DNA from: JBDSTZ01 sp039927975
Lineage (GTDB): Bacteria; Pseudomonadota; Gammaproteobacteria; Burkholderiales; Burkholderiaceae_D
Length of the DNA stretch: 9,395 nt
Direction: 5' to 3'
NCBI GenBank assembly: GCA_039927975.1
Contig: JBDSTZ010000319.1
Span: 1 to 9,395, forward strand
Shown here: in pieces, positions 1-7,249 of the stretch
Position numbering within the stretch: the stretch's first letter is position 1
Layout of the letters: each line of letters begins with the position of its first letter
Notes under the pieces: model-generated
The model's input: the letters and a program-made list of their open reading frames with translations, nothing else
Databases searched by the model: none
Told to the model about the DNA's origin: nothing
Program-made: the position numbers and the translations under genes

Positions 1-33
1 AAAACGCTAATTTGGTCGTGGCCGGAAGTCGCG

Positions 34-1260
34 TCAGATGAACAGTTCGGCCAGCAAGCCCTGGCGCAGCGCCGGGCTCGGCGCCGACAGGCCGAAACCG
101 CGCAGTTTGCCGGCGCCGTCGACAAAGCGCGCCACCGTGCGCTCGGCGTCGGTCACGCTGTGCCATTCGCCGGCCGCGCCCGGCGGCGGCGGCGCCAGCG
201 CCAGCCGGCAGCTGGGCGTCTTGACGATCACCGCCTCGGTTTTCAAGGCCAGCGCGGTGGGCCGCCCGGCCAGCGTGGCGGCGATCGCGCGCGCCGCCGC
301 CAGCAGCGGCGCCACATACGGCAGCACCGCGCCGCCCTCGGCGTGGGCGTACTCGGCGCAGTCGCCCAGCGCGTACACCCCGGCCGCGCTGGTCTGGCCG
401 AAGGCGTCGAGCACGATCCCGCAGCGGGTCGAGAGGCCCGCCGCGCGCGCCAGCGCGATCGAGGGCCGCAGGCCGACCGCCGACAGCACCAGCTCGGCCT
501 CGACCTCGCTGCCGTCGGCCAGCGCGACCACCAGAACCCCGCCTTTGCCGCCTTTGCCGCCTTTGCGTCTGACGCTGGCGGCGCTGGTGCCGAGGCGCAG
601 GCTGATCGGGCTGGCGGCCCAGGCGGCGGTCAGCGCGGCCGACAGGCTGGGCGCGGCCAGCGCCGCCAGCGGCCGCGGGTTCGGATCGATCAGGGTCACC
701 GGGTGGCCGCCGGCGACCAGGTCGTCGGCGAATTCGCAGCCGATCAGGCCGGCGCCCAGGATGGCCACCCGCGCGCCGGGACCGGCCGTCGCCAGCCGCG
801 CTCGCAGGGCTGTGTAGTCGTCGATGTGGTTGACCGACAGTACCTCGTCGGCGCCGTCACCGGCCAGTGGCACGCGGATCGGCTCGGCCCCCAGCGCCAG
901 CACCAGCTGGCGGTAGCCGAAGCTGCCGGCGTCGGTGTCGATGCGGCGCGCCGCCGTGTCGATCGCCGTCACCGCCGCGCCGCCCAGTACGCTCGCCTTG
1001 AGTTGCACCGCCATCTGTTCGGCGCTGTGCGAGACCAGCTGCGGCGCCGCCTTGCCGAGCGCGAAAGCGTTCGACAGCATCGGCTTGGCGTAAGCGCCGG
1101 CGGCGTCGCGCGAGACCAGCATCAGCGGCGTGACCTGGTCGAGCTTGCGAAATTCACGCGCCAGGCTGTAGGCCGCCATGCCGGCGCCGACGATGATGAT
1201 CGGTGCGTCCTCGCTGTGCGTCGTGTGCTCCGTCGTATGCTCACTCATTTGCTCACTCAT
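34..1260 (-). CDS. rubB: FAD-dependent rubredoxin reductase (RubB/AlkT-like)
   Basis: Cytoplasmic flavoprotein that moves electrons from NAD(P)H through FAD to rubredoxin. The 408-aa product has the two-dinucleotide-fold layout: an N-terminal FAD site (IIIVGAGMAAYSLAREF, about residues 21-37), a central NAD(P)H fold (VAILGAGLIGCEFADD, about 164-179), and the second FAD motif YALGDCAEY (about 294-302). The stretches AREFRKLD, LGAEPIRVPL and SAVGLRP closely resemble pseudomonad rubredoxin reductase as I recall it, and the length fits a family of about 385-410 aa. The ATG at 1260 has AGGGAG six bases upstream (1267-1272); a second in-frame ATG lies at 1248. It is last in an operon behind rubrerythrin and a rubredoxin 51 bases upstream, which supports rubredoxin as partner. 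Oddities are a His/Glu/Thr-rich N-terminal tail and a Lys-Gly-Gly repeat near residues 233-241. A ferredoxin reductase or nitrite-reductase-like flavoprotein is the alternative, less likely given the context. Confidence 0.9.
   Translation of the reverse strand: MSEQMSEHTTEHTTHSEDAPIIIVGAGMAAYSLAREFRKLDQVTPLMLVSRDAAGAYAKPMLSNAFALGKAAPQLVSHSAEQMAVQLKASVLGGAAVTAIDTAARRIDTDAGSFGYRQLVLALGAEPIRVPLAGDGADEVLSVNHIDDYTALRARLATAGPGARVAILGAGLIGCEFADDLVAGGHPVTLIDPNPRPLAALAAPSLSAALTAAWAASPISLRLGTSAASVRRKGGKGGKGGVLVVALADGSEVEAELVLSAVGLRPSIALARAAGLSTRCGIVLDAFGQTSAAGVYALGDCAEYAHAEGGAVLPYVAPLLAAARAIAATLAGRPTALALKTEAVIVKTPSCRLALAPPPPGAAGEWHSVTDAERTVARFVDGAGKLRGFGLSAPSPALRQGLLAELFI
541..567 (-). repeat. Three tandem 9-bp units coding for Lys-Gly-Gly
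   Basis: The plus strand shows GCCTTTGCC twice (541-549, 550-558) and GCCTTTGCG (559-567). On the coding strand this adds Lys-Gly-Gly repeats near residues 233-241 of the rubredoxin reductase, between the NAD-binding fold and the following beta strand. The unit is a multiple of three, so slippage would change loop length without breaking the frame. Confidence 0.85.
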
Positions 1261-1266
1261 GTGCTG

Positions 1267-1272
1267 CTCCCT
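1267..1272 (-). promoter_or_regulatory. Ribosome binding site of the rubredoxin reductase
   Basis: AGGGAG on the minus strand, six bases before the ATG at 1260. It favours this ATG over the second in-frame ATG at 1248. Confidence 0.6.
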
Positions 1273-1289
1273 GCCTGCGTGTGATTGAC

Positions 1290-1310
1290 CGGCGCCGCCG
1301 GCCGGCGCCG
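1290..1310 (-). other. GC-rich hairpin between rubredoxin and reductase genes
   Basis: Two identical self-complementary octamers CGGCGCCG (1290-1297 and 1303-1310) can pair around a five-base loop, just after the rubredoxin stop codon. There is no T run after it in the direction of transcription, so it looks more like an mRNA stabiliser or attenuating hairpin in the operon than a terminator. Each octamer is also a palindrome on its own, so the pairing is not unique, and GC-rich DNA gives such structures by chance. Confidence 0.45.
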
Positions 1311-1311
1311 A

Positions 1312-1476
1312 TTACAGTTCGACCATGTCGAAATCGGCCTTGGCCACGCCGCAGTCCGGGCAGGCCCAGTCGGCCGGAATGTCGGCCCAGGCGGTGCCGG
1401 CGGCGATGCCGTCTTCCGGCATGCCGACGCTCTCGTCGTAGATGAAGCCGCAAACGATGCATTGATAGGTTTTCAT
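1312..1476 (-). CDS. rubA: Rubredoxin, 54 aa
   Basis: Small cytoplasmic iron-sulfur electron carrier holding one Fe(Cys)4 centre. The protein starts MKTYQCIVCGFIYDE and ends ADWACPDCGVAKADFDMVEL. It has both cysteine pairs, CIVCG (Cys6/Cys9) and CPDCG (Cys39/Cys42), plus the family aromatic and acidic positions (Tyr4, Tyr13, Trp30, Trp37, Phe49). The 54-aa length is the standard single-domain size. The ATG at 1476 has AAGGA six bases upstream (1483-1487). It sits 39 bases after the rubrerythrin stop and 51 bases before the rubredoxin reductase start on the same strand, so the three are almost certainly co-transcribed. It would carry electrons from the reductase to the rubrerythrin diiron site, replacing the rubredoxin domain that classic rubrerythrins carry at their C-terminus. 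The identification is very safe; the exact partner is inferred from neighbours. Confidence 0.97.
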   Translation of the reverse strand: MKTYQCIVCGFIYDESVGMPEDGIAAGTAWADIPADWACPDCGVAKADFDMVEL

Positions 1477-1482
1477 GGTGAT

Positions 1483-1487
1483 TCCTT
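1483..1487 (-). promoter_or_regulatory. Ribosome binding site of the rubredoxin
   Basis: AAGGA on the minus strand, six bases before the ATG at 1476; fixes the start of the short rubredoxin gene. Confidence 0.6.
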
Positions 1488-1515
1488 TATGGTGATAGGG
1501 GAGGGCGCTGCGTCT

Positions 1516-2002
1516 TCAGGCGGCGGCGTTGAGCTTGTCGAGCGCGGCCTTGTAGTGATTGGCGTGGCGCTCTTCGACATTGGCCAGCGCGGCGAAGCGC
1601 TTGGCGGCGATTTCCAGGGTGCGGCGGAACTGCGCGGCGTGGACTTTCGACTCTTCGATCTGCTCGTCGTACTCGGCCACCGCGGCGCTGTTGCCTTCCT
1701 CGATGGCCAGGTGGCGAAAGCGCGGATACATCTCGGTGTACTCGTAGGTTTCGCCCTCGATCGCGATTTCCAGCGCGCGCGCCGGGGTCAGCTGGGCTTT
1801 CGGGTAGAGCAGGTCAAGGTGGCCGAAGGCATGCTGAACTTCCTGGTCGGCGGTGGCCTCAAACGCTTCAGCGACCTCGATCGCGCCGGCCGCCCGCGCC
1901 AGCTTGGCGAAGTAGCGGTACTTGATATGCGCCATCGATTCGCCGGCAAAGGCGGCTTCGAGGTTCTCGATGGTGACGGACTTGGGGGGGCTGGTTGGCC
2001 AT
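1516..2002 (-). CDS. rbr: Rubrerythrin (ferritin-like diiron peroxidase), one-base frameshift near the 5' end
   Basis: Cytoplasmic non-haem diiron protein expected to reduce hydrogen peroxide with electrons from rubredoxin. The intact reading frame starts only at an internal ATG at 1935 (139 aa), but in-frame codons just upstream encode TIENLEAAFAGES, the conserved start of helix A with its glutamate ligand, and no start codon lies in that frame before the TAA at 2043-2041. A proper start, ATG at 2002 with AGGAGA five bases ahead, is one base out of phase. Removing one C from the seven-C run at 1984-1990 joins them into a 161-aa protein beginning MANQPPKSVTIENLEAAFAG. In restored numbering the diiron ligands are Glu21, Glu54-x-x-His57, Glu84-x-x-Glu87 and Glu143-x-x-His146, all present. 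There is no C-terminal rubredoxin domain; a separate rubredoxin gene follows at 1476. If read as sequenced, translation from 2002 ends at 1868 after 44 residues. The shift may be a sequencing error, a real lesion, slippage-based switching, or a +1 ribosomal frameshift site. Confidence 0.88.
1984..1990 (-). other. Seven-C homopolymer at the rubrerythrin frame break
   Basis: Seven consecutive C on the coding strand (G on plus), read as CAG-CCC-CCC-CAA from the ATG at 2002. Six C would restore the rubrerythrin frame. Homopolymers of this length are common sites of sequencing indels and replication slippage, and CCC-C is a known weak point for +1 ribosome slippage by proline tRNA. Confidence 0.85.
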
Positions 2003-2007
2003 GCTGT

Positions 2008-2013
2008 TCTCCT
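2008..2013 (-). promoter_or_regulatory. Ribosome binding site of the rubrerythrin
   Basis: AGGAGA on the minus strand, five bases before the ATG at 2002. It marks 2002 as the original start. The ATG at 1935, the first in the intact frame, has no comparable site, so the open frame seen from 1935 is probably only the tail of the gene. Confidence 0.75.
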
Positions 2014-2064
2014 GTGCTGGTGGGCGCTAAGCGGCGATTGTTATTTGCAATCGGTATGGAGTTC

Positions 2065-2093
2065 ATGATAGTCATCAGCCATCAAGCGGTAAA
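2065..2093 (-). promoter_or_regulatory. Sigma-70-type promoter of the rubrerythrin-rubredoxin-reductase operon
   Basis: On the minus strand, TTTACC (-35, 2093-2088) and TATCAT (-10, 2070-2065) are separated by exactly 17 bases. The matches to TTGACA and TATAAT are about four and five of six. Transcription would start near 2058 and give a leader of roughly 55 bases before the ATG at 2002. This is a by-eye prediction. Confidence 0.5.
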
Positions 2094-2130
2094 ATTGATT
2101 GTTTGCATCACGTCGATAGTTTTTACCATT
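2094..2130 (-). promoter_or_regulatory. Possible OxyR-type operator
   Basis: Plus-strand tetramers ATTG (2094), GCAT (2105), ATAG (2116) and CATT (2127) are spaced exactly 11 bases apart, following the ATAG-N7-CTAT-N7-ATAG-N7-CTAT layout of OxyR sites with about 11 of 16 consensus positions matched. The array begins directly upstream of the predicted -35 of the rubrerythrin operon, the usual place for activation by OxyR. The match is imperfect and the region is AT-rich, so this is tentative. Confidence 0.27.
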
Positions 2131-2189
2131 TGCTTTGAATGAGGTGATAGAAAATCGCGATAGTCCGGCCCTCAGTGAAAATACGTAGC

Positions 2190-2216
2190 TTGCCGAAACT
2201 GTCATTCTGCTAAAAT
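2190..2216 (+). promoter_or_regulatory. Possible maeB promoter
   Basis: TTGCCG (2190-2195) and TAAAAT (2211-2216) are the best plus-strand -35/-10 pair ahead of maeB, but the 15-base spacer is shorter than the usual 16-18. The region 2041-2240 is AT-rich and lies between divergent genes, as expected for back-to-back promoters. Confidence 0.38.
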
Positions 2217-2259
2217 CTTAGGCTCCCCCCAAGACAGTACACGGAAGGCTGCAGCGCAT

Positions 2260-4572
<2,313 letters not shown>

Positions 4573-4583
4573 CCGCACGCGCG

Positions 4584-4608
4584 CGGGCAGCCGCAGGCCG
4601 GCTGCCCG
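4584..4608 (+). other. Nine-bp inverted repeat just after maeB
   Basis: CGGGCAGCC (4584-4592) pairs with GGCTGCCCG (4600-4608) across a seven-base loop, 12 bases after the maeB stop. No T run follows, so it is probably a 3' mRNA stabilising hairpin or a chance GC-rich structure ahead of the true terminator at 4650. Confidence 0.5.
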
Positions 4609-4649
4609 TCGGCTTCCCGCACGCAGGGACAACATCCCCATCACTAAGC

Positions 4650-4673
4650 AAACCGGAGGCGCCTCCGGTTTTT
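4650..4673 (+). terminator. Rho-independent terminator of maeB
   Basis: A perfect 22-bp palindrome (4650-4671, core GGAGGCGCCTCC) forms a strong GC hairpin whose 3' side runs into five T residues (4669-4673). It lies about 80 bases after the maeB stop. Because the palindrome begins with AAA, it could weakly terminate from the other strand as well, but no minus-strand gene needs it. Confidence 0.85.
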
Positions 4674-4922
4674 GCTCGTCTGTTTGATCTTGCTCAACGT
4701 CTATGCGCGCAAGCCCCCGGTGACGTCAAAATAGGCGTAACAATCCGTAAGCAGCCAATCGTGCGCGTCGTGTCAGAGCCCATAATGCAAAGTGATAGAT
4801 GTTGTATTAACGACACGAGTTTTCTGGTGGAAATGACTAGCGATGCCAGTTTTTGCATCAACTCTATGCTGTCATCATCCTTATTTGCTGGAATGTAATA
4901 CCAATTCTTGATATCACATCAT
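4674..4922. other. AT-rich leader upstream of the polysaccharide cassette
   Basis: About 250 bases between the maeB terminator and gmd with no convincing gene. Base composition drops sharply, to an estimated 40-45% GC by eye in 4780-4920, against about two-thirds GC in the flanking genes. It should contain the gmd promoter, but I could not pick a clear -35/-10 pair; CATAAT at 4781-4786 is a possible -10 without a good -35. No ops/JUMPstart element (GGCGGTAG) is visible. A seven-bp inverted repeat, TCGTGTC (4768-4774) and GACACGA (4812-4818), is probably chance. Confidence 0.5.
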
Positions 4923-5969
4923 ATGCAAACAACAACCAAAAATGCTCTGATAACCGGTATCACCGGTCAGGACGGCGCCTACCTGGCAAATTTGCTGCTC
5001 GACAAGGGCTATCAAGTCACCGGCACCTACCGGCGCTCCAGTTCGGGCAATTTCTGGCGCATTCAGGAACTCGGCATCGAGCACCACCCGCACCTCAATC
5101 TGGTCGAGTATGACCTCACCGACTTGTCCTCCGGCATCCGGCTGGTCGAATCGGCCGAGCCGAGCGAGATCTACAACCTGGCGGCCCAGAGCGTTGTCGG
5201 CGTGTCCTTCGAGCAGCCGGTGGCGACCGCCTCGATCACCGGCCTGGGCGCCGTCAACCTGCTCGAGGCGATCCGCATCGTCAATCCGGCGGTGCGCTTC
5301 TACCAGGCTTCCACCTCCGAAATGTTCGGCAAGGTGCAAGCCATCCCGCAAGTCGAGGACACCGCCTTCTATCCGCGCAGCCCCTACGGCGTGGCCAAGC
5401 TGTACGCCCACTGGATGACGGTCAACTACCGCGAGTCGTACGGCATCTTCGGCTCGAGCGGCATCCTGTTCAACCACGAGTCGCCGCTGCGCGGGCGCGA
5501 ATTCGTCACCCGAAAGATCACCGATTCGGTCGCAAAGATCGTGCTCAACAAGCTCGATGTGCTCGAACTGGGCAACCTCGACGCCAAGCGCGACTGGGGC
5601 TACGCCAAGGAATACGTTGACGGCATGTGGCGCATCCTGCAAGCCGACCACGCCGACACTTTTATTCTCGCCACCAACCGGACCGAGACGGTGCGCGACT
5701 TCGTCACCCAGGCCTTCAAGGGCGCGGGCATCGGCATCGAATGGCAGGGCGCCGGCGAGCACGAAACCGGCCATTGCGCCAGCAGCGGCAAGCTGCTGGT
5801 GCGGGTCAGTCCGCGCTTTTATCGGCCGGCCGAGGTCCAGCTGCTGATCGGCGATGCTTCCAAGGCGCGCCGCGAGCTGGGCTGGTCGCCCGACACCACC
5901 CTCGAGCAGCTGTGCCAGATGATGGTCGAAGCCGACATGCGCCGTAACGAACTTGGCTTTTCGTTCTGA
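4923..5969 (+). CDS. gmd: GDP-mannose 4,6-dehydratase (short-chain dehydrogenase/reductase type)
   Basis: Cytoplasmic NADP-dependent enzyme converting GDP-D-mannose to GDP-4-keto-6-deoxy-D-mannose, the precursor of GDP-D-rhamnose, GDP-L-fucose and related 6-deoxyhexoses. From the ATG at 4923 the protein is 348 aa. It has the nucleotide-binding motif TGITGQDGAYLA (11-22), the catalytic STSEMFG (130-136) with Thr/Ser and Glu133, Tyr155 and Lys159 in SPYGVAKLYAHW, the substrate loop FNHESPLRG (183-191) with VTRKI, and WGYAKEYVDGMW (225-236). The RRSSSGNFWRIQELGI region resembles the shorter pseudomonad D-rhamnose-type Gmd more than the longer E. coli colanic acid form. An in-frame TTG at 4908 would add five residues; the ATG is preferred because TGITGQDG sits close to the N-terminus in this family, though neither start has a good Shine-Dalgarno. 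It heads a tight cassette with a 45-aa ORF one base downstream and two glycosyltransferases. No Rmd or fucose synthase is adjacent. Confidence 0.92.
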   Translation: MQTTTKNALITGITGQDGAYLANLLLDKGYQVTGTYRRSSSGNFWRIQELGIEHHPHLNLVEYDLTDLSSGIRLVESAEPSEIYNLAAQSVVGVSFEQPVATASITGLGAVNLLEAIRIVNPAVRFYQASTSEMFGKVQAIPQVEDTAFYPRSPYGVAKLYAHWMTVNYRESYGIFGSSGILFNHESPLRGREFVTRKITDSVAKIVLNKLDVLELGNLDAKRDWGYAKEYVDGMWRILQADHADTFILATNRTETVRDFVTQAFKGAGIGIEWQGAGEHETGHCASSGKLLVRVSPRFYRPAEVQLLIGDASKARRELGWSPDTTLEQLCQMMVEADMRRNELGFSF

Positions 5970-5970
5970 C

Positions 5971-6108
5971 ATGAACCGGCTGGCCATGGAAGCCTACCGG
6001 CCCTACGTGCTCGAACTGAGCGGCGACCCGGCCAAGCTGTGCAGCGTGATCGGCGCGCTCGACCCGCCGCCGCTGGCCGACACCCTGCGCTGGATGTACC
6101 AGGCGTGA
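5971..6108 (+). CDS. Unrecognised 45-aa ORF coupled to gmd and a glycosyltransferase
   Basis: I do not recognise this small protein. It begins MNRLAMEAYRPYVLELSGDP and ends LADTLRWMYQA. Evidence that it is coding: its ATG is one base after the gmd stop, its TGA overlaps the GTG start of the next gene (GTGA, 6105-6108), and nearly every codon ends in G or C, as in the neighbours. There is no signal peptide, membrane segment, cysteine pair or catalytic motif; a short Pro-rich stretch (DPPPLAD) precedes a Trp/Tyr-containing tail. It could be a genuine small protein, or the C-terminal remnant of a larger enzyme after a deletion between gmd and the glycosyltransferase, for example the missing reductase or another glycosyltransferase. 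I cannot decide between these from the sequence, and no strong ribosome binding site is visible. Confidence 0.5.
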   Translation: MNRLAMEAYRPYVLELSGDPAKLCSVIGALDPPPLADTLRWMYQA

Positions 6109-7238
6109 GCCGCTTGCAGGTCGGACTGGGCACCACCATGATCGAGCCGGGCCGCACCGGCGGGCGGCTCGACGGCATCGGCGTCTACACCCGCGCCTTG
6201 CTGCGCCACCTGCCGCGCGCCGGCTGCGGCGTGAGCGCCTATTCGTGGCCGGCGCCGCGCGGCGCGGCGGCGGCCATCAGCGCCGGCGCACCGATGCCGC
6301 AATCGTTCGAGGCGGCCATGCTGGCCGACCTGCTGACGCCGCCGGTGAACCGGGTCCACATGCCGCAGGATATTTTTCACGTCACCGATTACCGCGTGGT
6401 GCGCATGGATTGCCCGGTGGTGGCGACCCTGCACGACGCCCTGCCGATCAAGTATCCCGAGTGGTGCAACCCGCGCCTGCGGCGGGTCAAGAACTGGCTG
6501 CAGCAAAAGGCGGCGCGCAAGGCCGACCATGTGATCGCCCTGTCGCACTTTGCGATCGCCGAACTGGTCGACTGCTTCGGGGTCGACGAGCGGCGCGTCA
6601 GCGTGGTGCCCTGCGGCATCGACGACGGCTGGATGATCGCGCCCGATCCGGCCGCGCTGGCGGCGACCCTGGCGCGCCGCGCGCTGCGCCCCGGCTACTT
6701 CCTGACGGTCGGCACGCTGCAGCCGCGCAAGAATATCGGCCGCCTGCTGGACGCCTACCTGGCTCTGCCGGCCGCCGTGCGCGCCGAGCGCCAGCTGGTC
6801 ATCGTCGGCGCCGCCGGCTGGCGCTGCGACGCCTTGCTGGCGCAGATCGCCCAGGCCCAGGCCGACGGCGCGGCGGTGCTGTGGCTCAAGGACGTGGGCG
6901 AGGCCGGCGAATTGCGCCAGCTGTACGCCGGCGCCGGGGTGTTCGTCTTTCCCTCGCTCTACGAGGGCTACGGCATTCCGCTGCTCGAAGCCTTCGGCGC
7001 CGGCGTGCCGGTGGTGGCCTCGAACACCAGCTCGATCCCCGAGGTCAGCGGCGGCGCCGCGCTCGAGGTCGACCCGCACAGCGTCGCCGAACTGGGCGCG
7101 GCAATGCTGGCGCTGGTGAACCAGGCCGACCTGCGCGCGCGCTGCGTGGCGGCCGGCCTGGCGCGCGCCCGCCGGCTGAGCTGGCAATCGACCGCCGAGC
7201 TGACCGCGGCGGTCTACCATGCAGTGCTTTCACGATAA
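6105..7238 (+). CDS. GT4-family glycosyltransferase
   Basis: Retaining GT-B glycosyltransferase expected to add a hexose or 6-deoxyhexose (mannose or D-rhamnose by context) from a nucleotide sugar to a growing glycan at the cytoplasmic membrane face. The 377-aa product has an acceptor-side N-terminal domain with GRTGGRLDGIGVYTRALL (about 17-34) and VVATLHDALPIKYP (105-118), SHFAIAELV (147-155) and VVPCGIDD (167-174). The donor-binding domain has YFLTVGTLQPRKNIGRLLDA (198-217) and the EX7E motif in FPSLYEGYGIPLLEAF (282-297; Glu287 and Glu295), then PVVASNTSSIPEVSG. The start is taken as GTG at 6105, which overlaps the stop of the upstream 45-aa ORF and puts the conserved N-terminus next to the start; an ATG at 6138 is the alternative. 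It lies 11 bases before the next glycosyltransferase. It is similar in type to the WbpY/mannosyltransferase group, but the linkage and donor cannot be read from sequence alone. Confidence 0.88.
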   Translation: MSRLQVGLGTTMIEPGRTGGRLDGIGVYTRALLRHLPRAGCGVSAYSWPAPRGAAAAISAGAPMPQSFEAAMLADLLTPPVNRVHMPQDIFHVTDYRVVRMDCPVVATLHDALPIKYPEWCNPRLRRVKNWLQQKAARKADHVIALSHFAIAELVDCFGVDERRVSVVPCGIDDGWMIAPDPAALAATLARRALRPGYFLTVGTLQPRKNIGRLLDAYLALPAAVRAERQLVIVGAAGWRCDALLAQIAQAQADGAAVLWLKDVGEAGELRQLYAGAGVFVFPSLYEGYGIPLLEAFGAGVPVVASNTSSIPEVSGGAALEVDPHSVAELGAAMLALVNQADLRARCVAAGLARARRLSWQSTAELTAAVYHAVLSR

Positions 7239-7249
7239 AGCTGCCACCC

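Noticed and set aside
160..1284. Plus-strand open frame of 374 codons opposite the rubredoxin reductase
   Set aside because: Arg/Gly/Gln-rich shadow of the real minus-strand gene; no motif and no binding site.
1475..1497. Direct repeat ATGGTGAT (1475-1482 and 1490-1497) as a regulatory site
   Set aside because: Only two short copies, one covering the rubredoxin start codon and binding-site area; probably coincidence.
1285..2142. Plus-strand open frame of 285 codons across the rubredoxin-rubrerythrin region
   Set aside because: It runs antisense to two well-supported genes and continues through their intergenic sequence, as expected for a chance frame in high-GC DNA.
4768..4818. Seven-bp inverted repeat in the gmd leader as an operator or riboswitch stem
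   Set aside because: The arms are short and 37 bases apart, with no extension or second stem; such pairs are expected by chance in 250 bases.
4914..5987. Minus-strand open frame of 357 codons opposite gmd
   Set aside because: Shadow of gmd; composition is characteristic of antisense reading and it shows no family motif.
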